From assembly GCA_944324075.1 (NCBI GenBank), contig CALUUZ010000007.1, forward strand, positions 82,714 through 146,713: a stretch of 64,000 nt of DNA. The letters are read 5' to 3'. The position numbers were made by a program, and so were the translations under genes. The stretch's first letter is position 1. Each line of letters opens with the position of its first letter. The notes beneath the pieces were generated by a model. It ran no database searches. It saw nothing but the letters and a program-made list of their open reading frames with translations, and was not told the origin of the DNA. Positions 54,459 through 62,302 of this stretch are shown here, piece by piece. The stretch is from Candidatus Mailhella excrementigallinarum. Its GTDB lineage: Bacteria > Desulfobacterota > Desulfovibrionia > Desulfovibrionales > Desulfovibrionaceae.

Positions 54459-57176
54459 TTACTTTTTCATCGCCGCCAGCACCTTTTCAGGCCGCGCGGG
54501 CAGATGCGTCACTCGCGCACCGCACGCGTTGTAAATGGCGTTGATGATGGCCGGGTGCGGCCCGCACAGGGGCATTTCTCCCACGCCCGCCGCGCCGAAG
54601 GGTCCATCGGGACGCGGGGTTTCAACATAAATGATCTCCATATCGTCGGGGATCTGCTTGATATACGGGAAGCCCGCTCCAGCAAGAGAGCTGTGCTTCT
54701 TGATATCTTCAAAATCTTCGGTCAGAGCAAGCCCAACAGCCTGCGCCATACCGCCGTAGATCTGACCGTCGGTGATCAAACGGTTGTTCACCTTGCCGAT
54801 GTCGGCCACGATGGTGAGCTTTTCCACCGTGGTCTTGCCTGTGGCCACTTCCACAGCTACTTCTGCCATGAAAACGCCGTACATATACACGCAGAACGGA
54901 GCGCCGATGCCCTTTTCGTCATTGTTGGTGCAGGGAGCCGTCCAGACGCCCTGCTGACGAAGTTCGATGCCCTTTGATTTGGCTTCCTCAAAGGTATAGA
55001 AGCCGCCTTCGGGCCTGCTCAACGCCTTGACCAGCTTTTCGCACCCCACGCGGATGGCGTTGCCTACCACTACCTGCGAACGGGAACCGCCCGCGGGACC
55101 GGCGTTGGGAGCCTTGGAGCTGTCATTCAGCACCAGGCGGATCTTGTCAGCGGGAATGCCCATCGGGCGCAGACCTTCATGTGCGGTTCCCAGGACACCC
55201 GCGTCGGCACCCTGTCCGTGTTCTTCCCAGCAGGCGCCCACAGTGACACCGCCGTCCTCATTGTATTCCACCCACACCTCGGCGGTATCAGGCCCGTCAA
55301 GGCCGCAGCCGTAAATGCCGATGGATACCCCCACGCCGCGCTTGACTTCAGCGGTGGAGTTGCGGGCAGCCTGTTCCCTGGCCGCCTTGTATTTCGGACG
55401 CAGGATATCAATCATTTCCGGCAGGCTGTACACTTCGGGAGCCTGCCCCGAAGGATTGGTGCAGCCGGGACGGTACACGTTCTTATACCGCAGTTCCAAC
55501 GGATCCATGCCCAGTTTTTCCGCCAGTTCATCCATGAGAACTTCCGAAGGAAACTCGCTTTCGGGACCTCCGTATCCCCGGAAGGCGGACCCCCATGCAT
55601 GGTTGGTGCATACTGTACGGCCCTTGCCGCGAATGGCCGGAATGTCGTAACCTGCGCCGATGAACTGTGCGCCGCGCAGAGTAAGCAGATCCCCGAATTC
55701 CGAATAGGGACCGTGATCCACGGACCAGTCGCTTTCCATGGCGAGGAGCTTGCCTTCCTTGTCCGCGGCCAGGCGCAGCCTGGTCCAGAACGGCGAACGC
55801 TTGCCGGTATAGAACTGCTGCTGCGCGTAGTTGTATTGCAGATGACAGGGCCGGCCGGTAGCCAGCACGGCCACACCGAGCAGGGATTCCATGGTCGGGC
55901 TGAACTTGTAGCCAAAGGTGCCGCCCGCGACGGTCTGCACCATGACCATGTCTTTCTCGAAATCAAGGCCGAGACCGCCCGCGATCATCAGGCCATGCAG
56001 ATGCAGGCCGATGGATTTGGAATGAATGACCAGCTTTCCCTCATCATTAAGATACGCATAGCCCACATCAGGCTCAATGGGCATGTGCGGCTGGCGGCTG
56101 GTGTAGAACTCGTCTTCCACCACCACATCTGCCTTTTCAAACAGCGGTGCGGTATCCGGACCCTTTTCAATATTCTGATCATAGTAGACATTGGGAGTGC
56201 CGGGATGAATTTCAATGGCGTCGGGAGCCATTGCTTCCGGAGCGCTCATATAGGCGGGCAGCACTTCAAGGTCGATTTTCACCTTGGCCGCGGCGGCGCG
56301 GGCGTGCGCTTCGGTATCCGCGCAGACAATGGCATAGGCGTCGCCGTACTGGAAGATCTTCTTGTCGCAGAGGATGGGGCGATCGAGTCCGTCTCCCTTG
56401 TTGGTGGGAAAGGTGATCAGACCGCTGATGCTGTTATTGCCCTTCACATCCTTGGCCGTAAGCACGGCGGCGACGCCGGGCATCCTTTCTGCTTCAGAAG
56501 TGTCTATGCCCCTGATGTTGGCATGGGAAACCGTAGCCTGAGCCAGGGCCAGGTGCAGGGTATCCGGAGGCAGCTTGTCGGCCATATCCGCGCCGTAAAG
56601 CGCGGTCCCGGTCACACGGGCCACGGTGCTGGGACGCGGACGGCGGGTGCCCCATACGGCGCCGTTGGCGGGCTCCTTGTATTCCAGTTCCGCGGCGTCC
56701 TTTTCTCCGCGCATGACGGCAGCAGCATCCATGACGGCATCTACCAGCGGCTTATATCCGGTGCAGCGGCAGGCATTGCGGTGATCCTGGAACCAGTCGC
56801 GCACCTGTTCACGGGTAGGCTTGGGATTATGATCAAGGAGAGCCTTGGCAGACACGATGAAACCGGGAGTGCAGAAACCGCACTGCGCGCCTCCGTGCAG
56901 GATCCACGCCTTCTGCAGCGGATGCAGATGTCCGGGGGTACCTATGCCTTCCAGGGTGGTGATCCGCGCACCGTCGGCAACGCGCTTCATTTTCATGGTG
57001 CAGGTACGCACAAGCTTGCCGTCGATAATGACGTTGCAGGCCCCGCACTGGCCGGTGCCGCATCCGATCTTCACGCTGGTGCAGCCCAATTTGCGCAACA
57101 TGTCGGCGAGGGTTTCGTCGCCTTCCACCACCAGGCTGCGCGGGATGCCATTCACAACCAACTGTTTTTCAAACAT
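54459..57176 (-). CDS. mop: Molybdenum aldehyde oxidoreductase (MOP type, xanthine oxidase family)
   Basis: A 905-residue enzyme, almost the same length as D. gigas MOP. It oxidises aldehydes to acids with molybdopterin and two [2Fe-2S] clusters and has no FAD domain. Cys39, 44, 47 and 59 (GCGTGQCGACNV, RTC) bind one cluster; GAQCGFCTPG and NACRCTGYKP bind the other. The molybdenum domain begins near RRPRPSTVARVTG and ends with the active-site glutamate in GAAGVGEMPLCG. AAGGAG precedes 57176; the open frame continues upstream over the moeA-like stop. It lies 71 bp after the moeA-like gene. Confidence 0.95.
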   Translation of the reverse strand: MFEKQLVVNGIPRSLVVEGDETLADMLRKLGCTSVKIGCGTGQCGACNVIIDGKLVRTCTMKMKRVADGARITTLEGIGTPGHLHPLQKAWILHGGAQCGFCTPGFIVSAKALLDHNPKPTREQVRDWFQDHRNACRCTGYKPLVDAVMDAAAVMRGEKDAAELEYKEPANGAVWGTRRPRPSTVARVTGTALYGADMADKLPPDTLHLALAQATVSHANIRGIDTSEAERMPGVAAVLTAKDVKGNNSISGLITFPTNKGDGLDRPILCDKKIFQYGDAYAIVCADTEAHARAAAAKVKIDLEVLPAYMSAPEAMAPDAIEIHPGTPNVYYDQNIEKGPDTAPLFEKADVVVEDEFYTSRQPHMPIEPDVGYAYLNDEGKLVIHSKSIGLHLHGLMIAGGLGLDFEKDMVMVQTVAGGTFGYKFSPTMESLLGVAVLATGRPCHLQYNYAQQQFYTGKRSPFWTRLRLAADKEGKLLAMESDWSVDHGPYSEFGDLLTLRGAQFIGAGYDIPAIRGKGRTVCTNHAWGSAFRGYGGPESEFPSEVLMDELAEKLGMDPLELRYKNVYRPGCTNPSGQAPEVYSLPEMIDILRPKYKAAREQAARNSTAEVKRGVGVSIGIYGCGLDGPDTAEVWVEYNEDGGVTVGACWEEHGQGADAGVLGTAHEGLRPMGIPADKIRLVLNDSSKAPNAGPAGGSRSQVVVGNAIRVGCEKLVKALSRPEGGFYTFEEAKSKGIELRQQGVWTAPCTNNDEKGIGAPFCVYMYGVFMAEVAVEVATGKTTVEKLTIVADIGKVNNRLITDGQIYGGMAQAVGLALTEDFEDIKKHSSLAGAGFPYIKQIPDDMEIIYVETPRPDGPFGAAGVGEMPLCGPHPAIINAIYNACGARVTHLPARPEKVLAAMKK

Positions 57177-57188
57177 ATGACACTCCTT

Positions 57189-57204
57189 GGCGGGCTGGCC
57201 CGCC
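57189..57204. promoter_or_regulatory. Hairpin abutting the ribosome-binding site of mop
   Basis: GGCGGGC-TG-GCCCGCC ends one base from the AAGGAG of mop (read on the minus strand). A hairpin this close could modulate translation or protect the 5' end of a processed message. Confidence 0.5.
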
Positions 57205-57216
57205 GCTAAACGTGAT

Positions 57217-57249
57217 GAGCCGGTCCGGGCACGCCCGGACGGACGGCTC
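57217..57249 (-). terminator. Terminator-like hairpin at the end of the moeA-like gene
   Basis: GAGCCG plus GTCCGGGC pair with GCCCGGAC plus CGGCTC, overlapping the stop codon. No T run follows, so partial termination or processing is as likely as full termination. Confidence 0.45.
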
Positions 57250-58315
57250 AACCTTTGCCGAAGGGGCAAACGGGGAAGCGGCATTCCGCGCAGCCCGCGC
57301 AAAAACCGCCGTGCCCCAGCGCGGCTATATCCCGCGCCGTGACCTCAAGTCCCGCGAGGATGCGCGGCACGATGAGATCAAAAATACTGGCCTTGTGGTA
57401 CATGACACAGCCCGGCAGACCGAGTACGGGCGTCTGGCCGATATGGGAAAGCAGAAACATGGCTCCGGGAAAAGTGGGAGCTCCGTAACGTTCCACCACT
57501 CCTCCGGCAGAACGGATGGACGACGGGGTCCGGTCGTCGGGATCCACAGACATCCCCCCCGTCACCACTACCATATCCGCTCCTGCGGAAATGAAGGAAA
57601 GAATGGCCTCGCGCGTTTGTTCCTCATCATCCGGTGCAAAGCTCTGTCCTATCACATCACTGCCGAACTCCGCGAACTTTCCGCGCAATACAGGGCCGAA
57701 TCTGTCCTTGATACGCCCGTGAAACACCTCACTTCCGGTAGTTACGATGCCGACGCGGAAACTCCGGAACGGCCGTATCTCCACAAGCGCTTTCTTCACT
57801 CCGTCAGCCCGGCAGATACGTTCCACAGCCTCAAGCTGCCTCTCGTCAGCCATCAACGGCACGACGCGCGTACCCGCCACGGCCTGTCCCTTGCGCACGG
57901 GCGTCATGGTATGCATGGTGGCGAAAGAAATCTGCTCCAGACTGTTTACCTCAAGCAGACGTTCCACATCGACCACGAGCAGCCCGTCACAGTCGGCCAG
58001 AGCGTTAATCCGCCCTTCCTTCGGAGCGGAAAAGACGAGGTTATCCCCCATGGCGGCATTCACGATGCGCCTGGCGGCGTCATCCTCATGCACAAAACCC
58101 GGCAGAGCCTCGTATACATAGAGATGTTCCTTGCCTACCTCGAGGAGGACGGGAATATCCTCCTCTGCGATGACATGCCCCTTACGGAATACCGGCCCCT
58201 TGCTTTCTCCGGGCACAATCCGCGTAATGTCATGGCACAGCACGGACCCCACGGCATCCTGAACGCGAATTGTCTTCAGGCTGGCTCTGGCTGCGGATAC
58301 GGTAGAACACGACAT
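57248..58315 (-). CDS. MoeA-like molybdopterin-binding protein with C-terminal cysteine cluster
   Basis: A 355-residue protein of the MoeA/MogA molybdopterin-binding fold: TIRVQDAVGSVLCHDITRIV, GPVFRKGHVIAEEDIPVLLE, FRVGIVTTGSEVFHGRIKDR, VVVTGGMSVDPDDRTP and VLGLPGCVMYHKASIFD. MoeA proteins insert molybdenum or tungsten into the cofactor. This one lacks the long MoeA C-terminal domain and ends instead in CAGCAECRFPVCPFGKG, four cysteines spaced like a metal site. GGGAG precedes the ATG at 58315. It leads the mop group and diverges from tunR. Confidence 0.85.
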   Translation of the reverse strand: MSCSTVSAARASLKTIRVQDAVGSVLCHDITRIVPGESKGPVFRKGHVIAEEDIPVLLEVGKEHLYVYEALPGFVHEDDAARRIVNAAMGDNLVFSAPKEGRINALADCDGLLVVDVERLLEVNSLEQISFATMHTMTPVRKGQAVAGTRVVPLMADERQLEAVERICRADGVKKALVEIRPFRSFRVGIVTTGSEVFHGRIKDRFGPVLRGKFAEFGSDVIGQSFAPDDEEQTREAILSFISAGADMVVVTGGMSVDPDDRTPSSIRSAGGVVERYGAPTFPGAMFLLSHIGQTPVLGLPGCVMYHKASIFDLIVPRILAGLEVTARDIAALGHGGFCAGCAECRFPVCPFGKG

Positions 58316-58331
58316 GAACGCTCCCGGCAAA

Positions 58332-58371
58332 AATCACGGATACGTTTTTATCTAAAACCGTGTTTATAGTG
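58332..58371. promoter_or_regulatory. Candidate TunR operator near the moeA-like gene
   Basis: AATCACGG (58332-58339) and CCGTGTTT (58358-58365) form an inverted repeat with an 18-base centre. The right arm with flank reads AACCGTGTTTATAGTG. The site is 17-50 bases upstream of the moeA-like ATG, where a bound protein could block its transcription. Confidence 0.45.
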
Positions 58372-58508
58372 TTCAGAATTGCGAAAAAAATTATCCCTGT
58401 CTGTCAGCCATGTCAATCCTGTCTTTCTGTTTTTCCATGGAACAACCTGAAATTAAGCCGATAACACGTCAGAAGCCCTTGAACATGCTGAATTCACGGA
58501 TCATGAAT

Positions 58509-58554
58509 AATCACGGTTATAGTGTGAGGTTACGCGCCAAACCGTGACTATAAT
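58509..58554. promoter_or_regulatory. Candidate TunR operator in the middle of the divergent gap
   Basis: AATCACGG (58509-58516) and CCGTGACT (58542-58549) are inverted arms with a 25-base centre; the outer flanks also mirror each other (GAATAATCACGG and CCGTGACTATAATTC). Confidence 0.45.
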
Positions 58555-58716
58555 TCTTCCACTCCACGAGCAGCACCCTTTAATCCAGATGCTCTTCCCC
58601 ATTCTCGATTACAACTATAATAACAAGTAATAATTAATTATTTTTTTAAACTATCTATAGCTCACTCTTTTTTGCATCCGGGATTTTTTTACTGCCGTCT
58701 CATCTTTTCCTCCAAA

Positions 58717-58731
58717 AGCGTGACAATAATT
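58717..58731. promoter_or_regulatory. Single candidate TunR half-site before tunR
   Basis: AGCGTGACAATAATT matches ACCGTGACTATAATT at 58541-58555 in 13 of 15 bases and lies 59 bases upstream of the tunR start. The AT-rich tract at 58605-58680 lies between the two. I see no gene in the 474-bp gap 58316-58789. Confidence 0.4.
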
Positions 58732-58789
58732 TTTTTCGGGAGTATGAACAGAAGGACGGAAACAACCTGAACAGCCCGGATCACAAAGC

Positions 58790-59788
58790 ATGCAGCCGCC
58801 ACATCATCTGACACGCGACAAACTTGAGCAACTGACCCTGTGCTGGGAAAAATGGGAAGCCGAGGCTACAACTCCGGCGAGAAGGCTGGTCCGCTCCAGA
58901 CTCCATCTGCTTTTTCTGCTGATCCGCTACGGAGGATTGCGCCTCGGTGAGGCTCTGGGGCTGAATGCCCGTTCCGCCATGGATACCGTGACCTGCATGG
59001 TGCATGTGCCTGAGCCCAATACAAGGGACGTACTGCTGCCCATTTCCTGCATGAAACATGTGAGGCGCATTTTAAGCCTGCCCGAAGCCGAACGGATGGG
59101 GGCGGATTTTCTGCGCTTCGACCAGGGATTCGTGCGCAAGAAATTCTATGCCGTGGCTCGTCCGCTGGACATTGACAGCAGCATGGCCGGCCCCCGGGCC
59201 ATCCGATATGCCCGCGGGCTGGAGCTTCTGGAACTGCATGTTCCCCTCAATCTCGTGCAGAAGTTTCTGGGACAGCAAAAGCCCTCTCAGATCGCCGCAT
59301 TTCTGGAGTTCGGAGGCGGGGAAGCCAAACGCATCGTGCGTGCCAACATCGCCACACGCAACCAGTCCGTGTCGGAGAGCGAGCATAATTCCTTCCTCGG
59401 CATAGTTACCGATATCGTCATGGGAATGCGCACGGTCAGCGTGGAAATCACCACCTTTTCCGATCTGCGGATTACAGCGCTGTGTCCCATCAAGCAATTC
59501 ATGCGCATGGAGCTGCGCGCAAATCAGGTTGTCACGGCCATAGTTGATCCTGATCAGATGACTCTTGCAACGGAAAAGATTCCATGCAGTCTGAGCAACT
59601 GCGTATCCGGCACAGTATGCTCCCTGCATCAGGAACAGGTGGAGAGTTTCATTTGCGTAGAACTTTCCGACGGCACCAGGCTTTGCGCCAATCAGGAAAC
59701 AGCCGCACTGGAAAAACTCAAGCCCCGCGAGCGAAAAAAAATCTGCGTACTTTTCCCTTCACGCGCCGTGCGCCTCTGTCTTGACTGA
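58790..59788 (+). CDS. tunR: Tungstate-responsive regulator TunR (inactive XerC/D-like domain plus TOBE domains)
   Basis: A 332-residue protein. The N-terminal half has the tyrosine-recombinase fold (LLFLLIRYGGLRLGEALGLN keeps one Arg), but the HxLRH box is GPRAIRYARG, the GH box is LGQQ, and the nucleophile Tyr is Phe in AAFLEF, so it cannot recombine DNA. Two TOBE/Mop-like domains follow (NSFLGIVTDIVMGMRTVSVE; LSNCVSGTVCSLHQEQVESF) that bind molybdate or tungstate. This is the published TunR layout of sulfate reducers. It precedes tupABC on the same strand and diverges from the moeA-mop group, both likely targets. Confidence 0.88.
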   Translation: MQPPHHLTRDKLEQLTLCWEKWEAEATTPARRLVRSRLHLLFLLIRYGGLRLGEALGLNARSAMDTVTCMVHVPEPNTRDVLLPISCMKHVRRILSLPEAERMGADFLRFDQGFVRKKFYAVARPLDIDSSMAGPRAIRYARGLELLELHVPLNLVQKFLGQQKPSQIAAFLEFGGGEAKRIVRANIATRNQSVSESEHNSFLGIVTDIVMGMRTVSVEITTFSDLRITALCPIKQFMRMELRANQVVTAIVDPDQMTLATEKIPCSLSNCVSGTVCSLHQEQVESFICVELSDGTRLCANQETAALEKLKPRERKKICVLFPSRAVRLCLD

Positions 59789-59848
59789 AATTTCGTTCTT
59801 TCCCTTCCTGTAATGGAAAGAACACAAACCTGAACAAGGAGTATGTTC

Positions 59849-60670
59849 ATGAACATTCTCGGCAAGTCTTTTTCCGCCGCTCTGTTTGCGGTCTTCTGTG
59901 TCCTGCCTGCCCAGGCGGCGGATACGCTGATGATGGCCACGACCACCAGCACCCAGGATTCCGGCCTGTTGGAATTTCTCAATCCCGTTTTTAAAAAGGA
60001 AACAGGAATCGACCTCAAGTGGGTAGCCGTAGGTACCGGCAAGGCACTTGAAATCGCCAAGAACTGCGATGCCGATGTTCTTCTGGTGCATGCGCCGGAA
60101 GCCGAAATCGAATTTGTAAACGCAGGTCACGGTATTGATCGCCGCCAGATCATGTATAACGATTTTGTCATTGTTGGTCCCAGGACGGATCCGGCCAAAG
60201 TCGCAGGCAAGACAACCGCCGAGGCTCTGAAGGCCATTTATGACGCCAAGGCCGGCTTTGTAAGCCGGGGCGACCAGTCCGGCACCCACAAGGCGGAAAC
60301 AGCGTTATGGAAGGCTTCCAGCCTCAGTCCCGATAAGGAACCCTTTTACATCTCCGCCGGGCAGGGCATGATGGCAACCCTGAACATTGCCGCTGAAAAA
60401 GGCGCATATGCCATGACTGATCGAGGCACATGGATCAAGTTCGCCAATAAACAGGGCGATGCCAATCCCCTGGAAATCGTGGTACAGGGCGACAAGGCTC
60501 TGTTCAACCAGTACAGCGTCATCACCGTGAACCCTGCACAGTGTCCCGACACCAAGAAAGACCTGGCCCTGAAATTCGAAGACTGGTGGGTCAAACCTGA
60601 AACCCAGGAACTCATTGCCGACTACAAACTGGAAGGCAAGCAGCTTTTCTTTCCCAACGCGGACAAGTAA
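59849..60670 (+). CDS. tupA: Tungstate ABC transporter substrate-binding protein
   Basis: A 273-residue exported binding protein: a signal peptide (SFSAALFAVFCVLPAQA, cleaved before ADTL), then the tungstate-binding TTTSTQDSG typical of TupA, DVLLVHAPEAEIEFV and FVSRGDQSGTHKAE. It captures tungstate in the periplasm with high selectivity over molybdate. The ATG at 59849 is seven bases after AAGGAG; the ATG at 59843 is too close to it. It is the first tup gene, 60 bp after tunR. Confidence 0.95.
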   Translation: MNILGKSFSAALFAVFCVLPAQAADTLMMATTTSTQDSGLLEFLNPVFKKETGIDLKWVAVGTGKALEIAKNCDADVLLVHAPEAEIEFVNAGHGIDRRQIMYNDFVIVGPRTDPAKVAGKTTAEALKAIYDAKAGFVSRGDQSGTHKAETALWKASSLSPDKEPFYISAGQGMMATLNIAAEKGAYAMTDRGTWIKFANKQGDANPLEIVVQGDKALFNQYSVITVNPAQCPDTKKDLALKFEDWWVKPETQELIADYKLEGKQLFFPNADK

Positions 60671-60722
60671 TGCTCTGGCGCATGCCGCGCCTTGCGGCAG
60701 GCTTTTTGCATGATTGAAAATA

Positions 60723-60756
60723 TCTGCGGGCCGGAATACTGTCTCCGGCCCGCAGA
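60723..60756 (+). other. Strong hairpin between tupA and tupB
   Basis: TCTGCGGGCCGGA pairs perfectly with TCCGGCCCGCAGA around an eight-base loop. Such structures after a binding-protein gene usually protect the upstream message and so give more TupA than TupB/C. A smaller GCCGC/GCGGC hairpin with a T stretch lies just before it (about 60683-60707). Confidence 0.7.
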
Positions 60757-60787
60757 TTTCACGCCTCCGGCGGTTAACGGAATTGAA

Positions 60788-61483
60788 ATGGGCTATTTTT
60801 CCGACGGATTCCACAAGGCAATCAATCTGCTTCTGCATATGGATGACGCGACGTTTTCCGCCATCACGGCAACTCTCGTCTCCACCAGTTGTGCCCTGGG
60901 CGTAGCCATGGCGCTCGGTCTGCCTCTGGGGTTTCTGCTGGGCTATACGAATTTTCCCGGCAAAAAACTTATCCGACTCGTTTCCGATACCCTGCTCGCC
61001 TTTCCCACCGTTCTCATCGGCCTTATTGTCTATGCCCTGATTACCTACCGCGGGCCGCTCGGACAATGGGGGCTGCTCTTCACTCTGCCCGGCATGGTCA
61101 TCGGACAGACCATTCTTGCCCTGCCCATCATTATTTCCTGGACGGCCCAGGCGGTCGAAAGCCTGGATATCCGCTGCCGCCAGACCCTCCTCACGCTGGG
61201 AGCGCATCCTTCCCAACTGGCCCTGCTGACGCTCCTTGAAGTCCGTTATGAGATCGGCATGGTCTGCGTGACGGCATTCGGCCGAGTGGTCACGGAAGTG
61301 GGTGTAGCCATGATGCTTGGGGGCAACATCCGCTACGCCACCAGAACCATGACCACAGCCATCTCGCTGGAAACAAGCAAGGGTGAATTCGCCCAGGGCA
61401 TTGCCCTGGGACTGGTGCTGCTGTTCATTGCCTTTGCCGTCAACTTTCTGCTGGCCTGGCTCAAGCACAGGGGGCGCACATGA
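60788..61483 (+). CDS. tupB: Tungstate ABC transporter permease
   Basis: A 231-residue membrane protein with about six segments; the binding-protein-dependent permease signature is around TLGAHPSQLALLTLLEVRYE (EAA loop). GLPLGFLLGYTNFPGKKLI and DTLLAFPTVLIGLIVYALI match TupB. The start at 60788 agrees with the family's usual length although its ribosome site is weak. The stop overlaps the tupC start (ATGA). Confidence 0.92.
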   Translation: MGYFSDGFHKAINLLLHMDDATFSAITATLVSTSCALGVAMALGLPLGFLLGYTNFPGKKLIRLVSDTLLAFPTVLIGLIVYALITYRGPLGQWGLLFTLPGMVIGQTILALPIIISWTAQAVESLDIRCRQTLLTLGAHPSQLALLTLLEVRYEIGMVCVTAFGRVVTEVGVAMMLGGNIRYATRTMTTAISLETSKGEFAQGIALGLVLLFIAFAVNFLLAWLKHRGRT

Positions 61484-62118
61484 ACACGCTCTTTGAAGCC
61501 CATGATCTGCAAAAGGTCTATGCCTCACGTATCGCTCTCAACCTCCCGTTCTTCCGTATGGAACGCGGCGAGGTCGTCGCACTTACGGGATATAACGGGT
61601 GCGGTAAATCCACCCTGCTGCGCCTGCTCGCCTTTCTGGAAAAGCCAAGTTCCGGCAGCCTGCGTTATTTCGGCGATATCAGCGATCCTCGTCGGGAAAT
61701 CACGCTTTTGCTTCAATCTCCCTATCTGGTAAAAGAATCCGTGTTCCGCAATGTCACCCTGGGGCTCCGTCTGAGAGGTCGGAGGGATGGCCTCGCTCGC
61801 GCATATGCCGACGCCATGCAAGCTGTGGGCTTCACACAGCCGGACATTCTTGCCGCCCGCAGACGGGATGCCCTTTCCGGAGGAGAATGCCAGCGGGTGG
61901 CTCTGGCAGCGCGCCTGGCCCTCAAGCCCGCCGTGCTTCTGCTGGATGAACCCACATCCAATGTGGATGCAGCCAGCGCGCATGCCATCGTTACGGCGGT
62001 TCGCCGCAGCCTGAGCGCCGGAACCAGCGTGGTGTGCGCCACCCATGACCGGGTTCTGCTGGATGCACTGAATGCGCGCGAAGTGAATCTCGCCGGAGAT
62101 CTGCATGCTCTTTCCTGA
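61480..62118 (+). CDS. tupC: Tungstate ABC transporter ATP-binding protein
   Basis: A 212-residue short ABC ATPase: Walker A GYNGCGKSTLL, Q-loop LLLQSPYLVKESVFRNV, signature LSGGECQRVALA, Walker B VLLLDEPTSNVDA and the H-loop ATHDR. It powers tungstate uptake with TupB. Translation is coupled to tupB through a four-base overlap. Confidence 0.93.
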   Translation: MNTLFEAHDLQKVYASRIALNLPFFRMERGEVVALTGYNGCGKSTLLRLLAFLEKPSSGSLRYFGDISDPRREITLLLQSPYLVKESVFRNVTLGLRLRGRRDGLARAYADAMQAVGFTQPDILAARRRDALSGGECQRVALAARLALKPAVLLLDEPTSNVDAASAHAIVTAVRRSLSAGTSVVCATHDRVLLDALNAREVNLAGDLHALS

Positions 62119-62183
62119 AAACTCGCACTACAGACACGGAATACGCAGAATTCCGCCGGAAGCGTGTTCAATTTTCAATTTGC

Positions 62184-62213
62184 TTGACCAAAACTTTTTT
62201 CGCGTCCTATGGT
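62184..62213 (+). promoter_or_regulatory. Putative promoter of the aldehyde:ferredoxin oxidoreductase gene
   Basis: TTGACC (62184-62189), an 18-base spacer and TATGGT (62208-62213) give a transcript with a leader of about 80 bases. A CCCGC/GCGGG hairpin at about 62233-62251 lies in that leader. Confidence 0.45.
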
Positions 62214-62302
62214 AAAGCCATGATAAGCATTCTCCCGCTTATGCATGCGGGACAACATTCCATGAGAGCATACCGATTGAAGAATGCTCAAGGAGAGAAG
62301 GC

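Noticed and set aside
55179..57209. 676-codon open frame antisense to the aldehyde oxidoreductase
   Set aside because: A shadow caused by GC-biased codons; the opposite frame encodes a complete MOP-type enzyme.
58790..59788. Phage integrase or XerC/D recombinase
   Set aside because: The catalytic residues are missing and two TOBE domains are attached, so it is a regulator; no attachment sites or phage genes are near.
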